Under the pieces are notes generated by a model that saw nothing but the letters and a program-made list of their open reading frames with translations, was not told the DNA's origin and searched no databases. Below are positions 52,307 through 61,989 of a stretch of 64,000 bases of DNA, one piece after another. Source of the DNA: Loxodes magnus (lineage: Eukaryota; Ciliophora; Karyorelictea; Loxodida; Loxodidae); the NCBI GenBank assembly GCA_946699065.1, contig CAMPDV010002113.1, positions 1-64,000 on the forward strand, written 5' to 3'. Position numbers and translations under genes: made by a program. Position 1 is the first letter of the stretch. Every line of letters begins with the position of its first letter.

Positions 52307-52590
52307 ATGCTTGTTTCTCAATTTTTAAAATGCGCTACAACTGTCGTCCTCACTCTAGAGAACGGCGAAGTTATTTAAGTGGAACTTGAAGAAATTAGTT
52401 TACTAGTTACTAACTACATTTTTTTAATAGAGATCTTATCAAATTCTAAATATCCTTAACTTCTTTTAAATGTAGCGAATCCAACTCTTTTGGTTGGAGA
52501 TTTCGTTGCACCTACCTATGCCTTTCCAATTAGATTGCAGCTTCTTTAATAAAAAAGAAGAATCGCTAAGAGATTATATTAGCGAATTTT
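52307..52590 (+). CDS. Possible Skp1/elongin-like POZ fragment
   Basis: Short GC-richer segment divergent from retroelement 2. From Met at 52307 the frame reads VVLTLENGEVIQVELEEIS, then a helix-like stretch, then PQLLLNVANPTLLV and a Pro-rich end. The pattern of a charged DG/NG beta turn, a beta strand with alternating Val/Glu and an N-V-x-N/S segment recalls the N-terminal POZ fold of Skp1. It is short and has no clear TGA stop nearby, so it could be a fragment, a fortuitous frame or the 5' region of the retroelement. Family assignment is tentative. Confidence 0.3.
52562..52584. other. Perfect 7-bp hairpin
   Basis: TCGCTAA and TTAGCGA flank a 9-base loop, followed by T-rich DNA. It could be a transcript-end structure of the segment upstream; function is not shown. 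Confidence 0.4.
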
Positions 52591-53110
52591 TATTTTATTC
52601 CTTTTTTTTTGTTAAACAAATATTTATTAAATGAATTTGATTTAACCTATAACTGCTTTTTATCTAATTATATTTTTGCAAACAAATCTTTTAATTTCCT
52701 TTTATTTTTTATTTCATTAATTTCTTAAATAAAAACAATTAAATTTCTATAAATGTATTTAAGATATTTAGTTGCCTCCAAATAAATTATTCTTAGATAT
52801 CTAGCTTTAGTTTAAAATTAAATAAAGGTATTAATTGCTGATTGCAACTTTATCTTTGATTTAATGCTTTTTAACTATTTTTAATAGTTTATTTATCATA
52901 TATAGATAATTTTATGCTTTAGATAGTATGATTAATATTTCTATTAATCTTTTATATATAAACTTTAATAGATATATTATTTATATAAAATGGCTTCTAA
53001 GAAATAACAGAACTTTGAACAAAACATTTAAACAGGAAAATTCTATAAAAAATAAATAAACGAAATAATTACAATGAGTGAAAGTGAGAAATATGATTGA
53101 TATGACGAAT
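52591..53110. other. AT-rich spacer
   Basis: About 520 bases with no recognisable feature upstream of the coiled-coil ORF. A Met-started frame near 52990 (ATGGCTTCTAAG) could be the 5' end of that ORF in another frame, but the join is not clear. Confidence 0.4.
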
Positions 53111-53117
53111 ATTAACC

Positions 53118-53860
53118 ACTTGGAAATCCAGAACTAAAAAACTTCCGACACAAACTCAAATAGAAATATTATCTAAGTCATTAAAAGAGTTTATGTTTAA
53201 AAATAGATATCTCACTGATAAAGTAGAAAAATTAGAAAAACTAATAACGTCTTTACTTGAGAAACAATATTAATAATCATAAGAAATAGAAGACAAACTG
53301 GAACAAAGAATTCTTTAAATTTAATAATAAATTCAGGTTACAACATTTTAGATTTAACAGAATTAATCAGATCCTATGGAAATAGAAAATGAAGCCTCAA
53401 ATTAAAATAAACAGTAAACGTTTATTTAAAATAAGTAGTAAATTTAAATTAAATAAGTGTTACAGGAATAATAGGTTAAAAGAAGAATAAAATGCTACGT
53501 TTGCAATAAATAACACCAATGAAAATACTGCTACTAACCAAGTGAAATTTAAAGAAAGAATAAATAAGATATTTTTAGAAAACTATTTAGGATATATCCA
53601 ACATAAAGCGGAAACATTTATAGAAAATTTTTTTAAAATTCAAATCTTAATCCTTGGAGAAATAATTAGGAACGCTACATGCAAGATGAAGACTATTCAG
53701 AATATTAAAGGATGGTGCGCTAATGAAGTGCTACACCGCCTAACTAAGCCTATTAGAAATTCAAGACAAACTAATGGAGACAAGCTGATAGAATAGGTCA
53801 GATGGCTGACTACTAAGGCTTTAACAAAGCTTTTTAACTTTTAACTTTTTTTTAAACTAT
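53118..53860 (+). CDS. Coiled-coil protein with zinc knuckle (gag-like)
   Basis: One frame of about 245 codons with only two internal TGA. Residues about 15-75 form a Leu/Glu/Gln coiled coil (DKVEKLEKLITSLLEK, IEDKLEQRILQIQQQIQ). A basic stretch KRRIK leads into a knuckle-like CYVCNKQHQWKYC (53493-53531; C-x2-C-x3-H-x4-C, with TGA as Trp). The C-terminal part contains NLNPWRNNQERYMQDEDYS, ATPPNQAYQKF and DRIGQMADYQGFNKAF. Coiled coil plus zinc knuckle suggests an ORF1/gag-type nucleic-acid-binding protein of a retroelement, but no RT follows within the next kilobase. Start and stop are uncertain. Confidence 0.45.
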
Positions 53861-53864
53861 TTTG

Positions 53865-54714
53865 AAACTAAATACTATTCAAAAACGATTAACTATTATT
53901 TTAATCTTATATCCTTTTAGAATTTAGTATTTTAATTTATTTTTCATTAAATTAGCTATGCTATTAAACTATTTATTTTCTTTAGTTCTCTAAGTTTAAT
54001 AAGTTTTGATATTTATCAATAAAAGATAATTATAATTTTAAAATATCAAAATGATTGATTAGTTGATATAGTAAGCTGTACTACTGCTAACTAAATTCCT
54101 TCAAGATTAAAATACATAATATTTATTGATAAAATCTAAAATAATATTTAAAGCTATTTTCTAAAATTAAAAAGAACTAGAATTTTATAATTAAGTAAAA
54201 CATAAATTAGAAGAAATAGTTTAATCAGCAAAAAGTAAAAAGTAATTTATTATAAATGTGGGTAAAGCTTAATTGTAAAATTAAATTAACTCTTTTAAAG
54301 AAGATTATTATGATAGCAGTTTATGAATTTTATATAAACAGTTCTATAAAGAGGCTTAATATAAAAATAATTATTTTCATTAAACAAAAAATTATTAAAA
54401 CTAGCTAGATAGTTAATATTAAAGAAATGTTTTTCATTTTTTATTTAATTTAGTAATTAGCAGCCTATTCTTAAATTTTATTTTATTTTCCAAGTCTTAA
54501 ATGACTGATAAAAAAAATTTAAATTAAAATAAATTTTTGAGTAGCCTAGTTTCTTTTAATTTTATAAGCTTTAAATTTTTATTTAGCATATTCTTAGTTT
54601 ATTTCTACTAACTTTATTAAATCTCTAAAATTTTATAAAGAGATATATATCATTTTATTTAATATTAAATTAGTTCTATCAAAGATATTTTATTAGTATT
54701 TTTTATTTTTTTAA
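53865..54714. other. AT-rich region, no gene seen
   Basis: About 850 bases, very AT-rich, with no motif on either strand. Confidence 0.5.
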
Positions 54715-54745
54715 AACCGCCATAGTTGTTCGAAGGTGAACAACA
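54715..54745. other. Hairpin at the edge of a GC-richer island
   Basis: GTTGTTC and GAACAAC (54725-54731 and 54738-54744) form a perfect 7-bp stem with a 6-base loop. It opens the GC-richer island that holds the tandem elements described next. Confidence 0.5.
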
Positions 54746-54752
54746 AGGTCAT

Positions 54753-55010
54753 CTTCATCAGAGGTTGGGGAAGTTAAGTACCCATAATCGACTTTATGTC
54801 TTCCTCTGCTTTGGTTTGGCCTCGAGACATAAGATTCTTAGACCTTCGGCACTGGCTTAATTTGGATTTAATTCTGGAACGAAAAAGAAATAATATTGTG
54901 AGCTTCATCAGAGGTGGGGAATTTAAGTACCCATAATTGACACATGTTGTCCTCTGCTTTGGTGATGCAATGAGACACAATCCTGCCATGTCCTTGGACC
55001 TCCAGCAAGT
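54753..55010. ncRNA. Tandem pair of conserved structured elements, RNA candidate
   Basis: Copies at about 54753-54850 and 54903-55010 share CTTCATCAGAGG, TTAAGTACCCATAAT, CCTCTGCTTTGGT and GAGACA in the same order, with divergence between. In both copies CAGAGG can pair with CCTCTG about 35-45 bases downstream, and the GGGG/TACCC segment can form an inner stem. Conservation of pairing blocks in a GC-poor surrounding suggests structured RNA or a repeated functional DNA element. I recognise no known RNA family. A short minus-strand open frame (54774-54989) overlaps and looks incidental. Strand is undetermined. Confidence 0.4.
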
Positions 55011-55039
55011 ATTAAAGATTACGAGTATTCTAAAATTAT

Positions 55040-55160
55040 ATCAGTATTGAACATTTTTATCAGTACTGAATAATTATACCAGTATTGAATAAGGTTTATC
55101 AGTATCTGATAATTTTATCAGTAACAAACATTCTTGTCAGTATGAAACATTTTTTTAAAG
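55040..55160. repeat. Degenerate 19-20 bp tandem repeat
   Basis: Six imperfect copies of ATCAGTATTGAACATTTTT directly follow the structured pair. Confidence 0.7.
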
Positions 55161-55191
55161 AGCTGCACGCCAACGAGAGTGCTACGCGCTC
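55160..55191. other. GC-rich imperfect hairpin
   Basis: GAGCTGCACGCC and GCTACGCGCTC can form an imperfect stem around CAACGAGAGT. It closes the GC-richer island; AT-rich DNA resumes at once. Confidence 0.35.
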
Positions 55192-55199
55192 TATAATCA

Positions 55200-58100
55200 A
55201 ATTTATTTATTTATAATCGCATTTTTTTATTTTTGCTCTAATGTTTTTCAAATTTTATTTTTATTAAATTTACTTAATTAACACTCAACACTATAATTAA
55301 TCTTAAAATATTAAGATATTTCTCTCCAAATAACCAATCTAAAAGTTTAAACAAGGGAAATATAAATAGATTAAGAATAATAAAAATATGTTAATGATAT
55401 AAATAAACTAAGCTTAGTAAACTAAAAGCAAATAAATAAAAAAACTAAGGAAAATAAATAAATTATAATACTAAAAGTAATTAATTAAACTAACCTCCAT
55501 CTAATTAAAAAGCTAGTTAATATTAAAATAATAGTTATGTAGTTATAAATATAAATTTGGTAAATAAATTAAAATATAAAATTTAAACTTATAAGCAAAG
55601 TATATTAAGAATAGGGAAATATTAAGTAATTTAATATTTTATAATATTACTAAATTTCAATCTTATTTAAATCAAATTTTGGTGATATTGTTAAAATTTA
55701 AATATACAAGGAAGAAATATATGATTAATATTAAAAAAGAATGAAGATTAAATTGATATTAATATAAATAATTTAAGATATAGTTTTATAAAATTGTTTG
55801 ATGATAAATAAATGTTAAAAGGAAAAAGCTATAAATTAAATACTTCATTAAATCTAATATTAATATGTTTAATAAAATTAAAAAATTATAATATTAAAAG
55901 AGGCTTTTAGAGTATATTCAAATTCGATTATATCTTAATATTTAATTAAAAAAATGAAATTTAAATAAGTAATAGAAAATTAAAAATTGCAAAAGTTACA
56001 AGTAAAATAGATATAGAAAATGATAAGATAATAATAACTAAATCTCTAAAGAAATGATATATAGTCTATAAATAATTTCTTTATAATTTAATATTAAGGA
56101 GCATCGTAATATTAATATATTTAGGTTTTAAATATACTAATAAGCAAAATAAAATAATACAAATAAAGTATAATTAATGATGATTAAATAATTTGAATAT
56201 TATTTAGCAATTTAAAAATAATGAAATTTCTATTAAACTATAGTAATATTTAAATAAATGAAAAATAGAAAAATAATATTCTCTAGATAGTAAATATAAA
56301 TTTAATATGTTAATTAAAATAGCATAAGAAATATTGAATCTATGAATAATTAAAAATGAGATTATAAATATATGATATAATATATATTGTTCATATCTAA
56401 TTATTATGTAATTGAATAATAAAATGAATTAAAAATAAATTAAAATAGCTTTATATATAAATAAATATGTTGTATTTATTAAATTAAATCTATTAACTAT
56501 TTAAAATAAAATAGCTTGCTTTTATCTTTTAAGAAGTATACTAAACTAATAGTTATTTCTTTAAACCAGAAATATGATTTAAACTTTTAAATTATAGTAA
56601 TTTAACATAAATATTTCTTAAATTATAAATATTAATGGTATCTTTAGTTTATATTAGTATTTCAAAACTATATCTTATAATATTAATAAAATAATACCAA
56701 AAAGAAAAATAAAAGAAAGTAATAATTTAGAAATAAGTAAAAGTTAAATTATCAAATACTTTAGAAGCCATATTATTTAAGTTTAACTTAAATTACATAC
56801 CAATCAAAACTTTATATACTTAGTTAATTTAAATTAATAACCAATTAATTCATTAAATTACCTTTAATTACTCTTATTATTCATTATTCAATTAGTATAT
56901 CATCATTAAACAAACCAAATATTAGCTAGAGTAAATAAACAATTACTATTATTAACAAACATTATGCATAACAACAATATGCTTAGGCTAGCGTATTAAT
57001 AGTATAAAAACAAACTGCAATATTTCCATTTTGCTATTATAAGTACTTTAGATTAATTAAAAAACATAAAAAATTAATTCTCTATTATAATACAAATATT
57101 CATTATTTACATTATAAAATCATACTATAACCCTATTAATATTTAGAAACTATTTAAGTTAAACCAGACTTAAATTACCATGTTACCAACATTAAAAATA
57201 TAAACATATTTTAATTTCTTTAAAATAAGTAAAATTATATAAATAAAATTAAAGTTAAATGTCTAATAATTAAGAAAAATATAATGTCTAATATTTTAAA
57301 ACTTTCAATAAAAAATTAAATTTTATTATCTATCTTATAGATAACAAATTACCGCAATAAAGAATCTAAAAAAATATAAAAACCTAAGAAAAAAATCAAA
57401 TATCTACAAAAATAGATTTAATATAACAAAGAGATAATTATTTACACTATTTCAAGTTTAATTTAATAAGAGAATATTTATTTTATTGATCAAAACACAT
57501 AAGATTATTTAAATATCTTTAAAGCTATTTTAAACAATAACTATTAAGTATTTTAGATCCAATATAATATGCATTCTTTATTTTACTCTCAGTTTTGAGT
57601 CGTTTATCATTTTTTACTAAATTAAATCGAAATAATTACTATTTAAAGAAAGGATAAATTTTCATATTAAAATGCAGATAAAAATGTTAAAATAAAAAAA
57701 TTCATATATCATGTTAATAACAAAGAAATTGATATTTAAAAAAATATTATTAAATATAATAAAAAGACTTGTAAAGAACAAATATAAATAAATTCAAAAA
57801 TAATGAATAAAGTGAGCCAAGAGATAAAAATAAAGTTTCATATTGATTGAAATTAAAGAATATAAAATTAGCAATAAAAATTACTTTATAAGAACATAAT
57901 AAACTGAACAAGATTCAAAGTTGATTCTTGGCTAATAAAAATAAAGATGTGACTATAACAAAACATTGATAAAACTAAAATAGATATTTAAAAGATTGAA
58001 GAGTAATTAATATGTAATACAATTAAAAATCAATAGCAAAATAAAGAAGATAATGCATAAAAAGATTCCTATAAAAAAAGCAATCAATCGACTAAAGAAA

Positions 58101-58305
58101 AAAGTAATAGATTAATATATGATTTAAAAATGAAGAAAATAAAAAATAAAACTAAAAGTTTTTTTCTTTAAATTTAACATTCATAAATCTATTAAATAAA
58201 TGTCAAAATATATTAAAAATACTTTATAATTATAAAATAATTACTATGATAACATCCAATTACATTATATATGTACTAAATACATTTCTTTAATTTATTA
58301 AATTT
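55200..58305. other. Gene-poor AT desert
   Basis: About 3.1 kb of the most AT-rich sequence in the window, dominated by TTAATATT, AAATAAAT and similar words. No feature is seen on either strand. Confidence 0.7.
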
Positions 58306-58309
58306 TGAA

Positions 58310-59400
58310 TTCAATTCTTCAGACTCTTTTACTTGCTTTTCTACTTCACTTTTCTTACAAATCTTATCTCTCTTTTAAACTTCTAGTATTTTATAACTTT
58401 CAATTAACTAACTCATCTTCAGACTCTTGCTTTTCTACTTCACTTTTCTTACAAATCTTATCTCTCTTTTAAACTTCTAGTATTTTACAATTACCTAACT
58501 CATCTTCAGACTCTTGCTTTTCTACTTCACTTTTCTTACAAATCTTATCTCTCTTTTAAACTTCTAGTATTTTATAACTTTCAATTAACTAACTCATCTT
58601 CAGACTCTTTTACTTGCTTTTCTACTTCACTTTTCTTACAAATCTTATCTCTCTTTTAAACTTCTAGTATTTTATAACTTTCAATTAACTAACTCATCTT
58701 CAGACTCTTTTACTTGCTTTTCTACTTCACTTTTCTTACAAATCTTATCTCTCTTTTAAACTTCTAGTATTTTATAACTTTCAATTAACTAACTCATCTT
58801 CAGACTCTTGCTTTTCTACTTCACTTTTCTTACAAATCTTATCTCTCTTTTAAACTTCTAGTATTTTATAAATTTCAATTACCTAACTCATCTTCAGACT
58901 CTTGCTTTTCTACTTCACTTTTCTTACAAATCTTATCTCTCTTTTAAACTTCTAGTATTTTATAAATTTCAATTACCTAACTCATCTTCAGACTCTTGCT
59001 TTTCTACTTCACTTTTCTTACAAATCTTATCTCTCTTTTAAACTTCTAGTATTTTATAACTTTCAATTACCTAACTCATCTTCAGACTCTTGCTTTTCTA
59101 CTTCACTTTTCTTACAAATCTTATCTCTCTTTTAAACTTCTAGTATTTTATAACTTTCAATTACCTAACTCATCTTCAGACTCTTTTACTTGCTTTTCTA
59201 CTTCACTTTTCTTACAAATCTTATCTCTCTTTTAAACTTCTAGTATTTTATAACTTTCAATTACCTAACTCATCTTCGGACTCTTTTACTTGCTTTTCTA
59301 CTTCACTTTTCTTACAAATCTTATCTCTCTTTTAAACTTCTAGTATTTTATAACTTTCAATTACCTAACTCATCTTCAGACTCTTTTACTTGCTTTTCTC
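58310..59400. repeat. 94/100-bp minisatellite, about 11 copies
   Basis: Tandem unit containing CTACTTCACTTTTCTTAC, CTTATCTCTCTTTTAAAC and CTAACTCATCTTCAGACTC. Units are 94 bp, or 100 bp with an extra TTTTAC-like insertion; the second copy is shortened. The plus strand contains no TGA, so all three frames are open, but the period is not a multiple of three and the frame rotates, arguing against coding. Confidence 0.95.
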
Positions 59401-59785
59401 TTTATTTTTGTAATTTTTTTTTCAAAAATTTGAAGCAAAATTTTTATTAAATTTTGTTTTTGTTTGGAGCAAATTTTAACATTTTATATTTTTATGTTAT
59501 CTATGCTCTTATTTTTTCTTATATTTTGTTTTTTTTTATTTAATTTTTTTCAGCGTTTATAGTATGATAATTGATTTTTTTTAACTTGACTTTTTCTTTT
59601 TTTTTACTTTTTTTTAATTTTTCATTTTATTTGGTCAGTTTTTTATTTTTTATTTTCAGATTTTATATTGCATCATTTTTTTTTTTTTTAATTTTTGTCT
59701 TTTGACTTCTTAATTATTTTTTACTATCTCATTAAAAATTTTATTTTTAGGAATTATTAATTTAAATTAATTTAAGTTTTAAGGA
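59401..59785. other. T-rich low-complexity tract
   Basis: About 385 bases dominated by T runs on the plus strand. No gene is seen. Confidence 0.7.
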
Positions 59786-59789
59786 AGTG

Positions 59790-60235
59790 AATTTTGTCAT
59801 AAGAGATTCTTGCCTGATGTGTGTTAAGTGCACATCATTACTAATCTTTTCTTCTTGTTTATGTTTTTTTGGACTTTTTTATCTTCTCGCCTGGACCCAT
59901 TCCTTTGCCTTATATGCGAATATCGCCTTCCATTTAGTCTTCATCTGGAGAAATTGCCGTATCTGCCTATGTAGCTCTTAAGAGTTGGAGAGATCACTCC
60001 AAAGCGGCAATCTGTCTGAGATATTATGAGGTCTAATTGTGTCATTTAGTTGGGAAATCCAATGATGAATTGACCACAGTGTGCACAAGTTGTTGAGGGA
60101 AGGTATTTAAGCCTTTCTGTGTCTTATTTCTCAGCACGTGGGATTGCATTTTCATCGCAAGTCCCTTTAAACCTGCTGAAGGTCCTTTGTGCATCTCAGG
60201 TCCCATTTCCACCCTTTTTAATTTCAATTATCTAT
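59790..60235. other. Second GC-richer island, coding or RNA undetermined
   Basis: Composition rises sharply relative to both flanks. A hairpin-forming TGATGTG/CACATCA pair occurs near 59815-59840. The minus strand can be read with CAHCGQFIIGFPN (two Cys as in a zinc site) in one frame and as a 61-residue conventional ORF (60042-60227) in another; neither matches a family I know. No tRNA or rRNA hallmark was found. Confidence 0.4.
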
Positions 60236-60329
60236 ATTTAGCAATATTATATTTGTTTTTAATGATTGCTTTTGTTTTTTTATATTAACCAATAAATTTT
60301 TATCACATTTTTTTAATTTAAAATCGAAA

Positions 60330-61760
60330 AGTTTTTTTATTTGTTCCGTCGCCAAAATTTTCTTATACTGTGAAATTAAAAGCAAAAAGAGCGTTTTGTA
60401 TTTTTCCTTTTTTATATCATATTTTCTAACTCTTATTAAAATATTTTTTTTATATTTTCACTGCTTTAAAGCTTATTATCTTTTTTTTATAATTTATTCC
60501 TTCCCGAAAATCTCTTGTAGTGCTAAAAAATGCTTTTACTTTTTTTGCAAAAAATTCATGTTTTTTTACTTTCAGATTTTCAAAATACATTTAAAAAAAA
60601 TCACGATTCAAAATTCTAAGTTTATTCCGTCCGAAAAAAGTTTTGCAGTGTAAAAAGCTGAGCAAAAACAAAATTATATTTTTCACGATTTAATGCTTTA
60701 AATACTCTTATTCGCCATTCTTTTAGCTCTAAAAATTCAAAAAAAATTCCAAAACCCAATTCTTAAAATTTTGAACGATCAAAATAAACAATTTATCAAA
60801 TCCAAAAGTTTTCAAATCCAAAATCAAAAAAAATCTAAATCACAATCAAAAAAAATAATATCCAGTTTTTTTCAAAACCTTTTTATATTTTTAAACTTTT
60901 TCTTAAAAAATTTTATTCTTTTTGACATTTTTTCATCCCGAAATCCCCCAGTTTGTTCCGTCCCAGATCCTCCCTATAGTGTAAAACGTTGAGCAAAAAA
61001 AGGCCTTTTTTATTTTTGCAATTTAAAGCTTATCATGATCTTATTTCTCTTTTTTATTTAACTCTACAAATGAAATAAAAAAATATCGGAGCCAAATCGA
61101 AACATTTTTATCACAACCCATTTAAAAAACAAATATTACAACCGAAATTGAAAAAAAAATCAAACCCTGAATCAAAAATTTCAAATCCAAAATCAAAAGT
61201 TTTAAATCCAAAATAAAAGTTTTCAAATCCAAAATCGAAATTTTCAAATCCCATTCAAAAAATTTTCAAAAATAAAACTAAAATTTTCAAAACCAAAATC
61301 AAAAAAATTCAAAACCAAAATCAAAAAAATTCAAAACCAAAATCAAAAAAATTCAAAACCAAAATCAAAAAATTCAAAACCAAAATCAAAAAAATTCAAA
61401 ACCAAAATCAAAAAAATTCAAAACCAAAATCAAAAAAATTCAAAACCAAAATCAAAAAAATTCAAAACCAAAATCAAAAAATTCAAAATCAAAATCAAAA
61501 AAATTCAAAACCAAAATCAAAAAAATTCAAAACCAAAATCAAAAAATTCAAAACCAAAATCAAAAAAATCTCTAGTTTTTTTATTCCCATTTTTTTTAAA
61601 ACCCTTTTATACTTTAAAACTTTTTCTTAAAAAAATTTATTCCTTTCTGACCCTCTACTTATCCCGAAATCCCCCAACTTGTTCCGTCCCAACTCACCCC
61701 TATAGTGTAAAACGCTGAGCAAAAAAAGGCTTTCACACTTTTTGCAATTTCCAGGGCTTC
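60330..61760. repeat. Dispersed motif family, five copies
   Basis: Five diverged copies near 60340, 60498, 60622, 60945 and 61670 of a block with TTGTTCCGTCC, then about 20 bases, then TATAGTGTAAAACGCTGAGC and an A run. The last two copies are the best preserved and also share CCCGAAATCCCCCA upstream and AAAAAAAGGC downstream. The sequence between them is low-complexity A/T with CAAAATC words. They could be decayed ends of a mobile element or units of a complex repeat. Confidence 0.6.
61265..61570. repeat. 21-22 bp tandem repeat
   Basis: About 14 near-perfect copies of ATTCAAAACCAAAATCAAAA plus AA, with one-base length variation in the A run. Degenerate copies extend upstream to about 61140. 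Confidence 0.9.
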
Positions 61761-61989
61761 TAACTCATCAAAAAATGCGGAAGAAAATTAACCGAAACTT
61801 TTTAATATCGAAAAATATTATCATAATTAAAATCACAAGAAATTATATTTAAAAACTCACACTTACTTAGAACAAAAAAAACTTTGCAAAATCTCTTAAC
61901 ACTCGAAATTATACAAATTAAAAAATAATAAACTAGCTTTAAAAAAAAAAAATTCTACTCACTGCTTAGAAAAAAAAAAAACTTAAAAC

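Noticed and set aside
53542-53796. Conventional 84-codon plus-strand ORF starting MKFKERINK
   Set aside because: The overlapping frame that carries the coiled coil and zinc knuckle continues unbroken through this stretch and gives a more convincing C-terminal part.
54725-54744. TTCGAAG sequence as a possible tRNA T-loop
   Set aside because: No acceptor stem, D-arm or anticodon arm fits around it; it is the loop of a simple hairpin. No tRNA was found elsewhere either.
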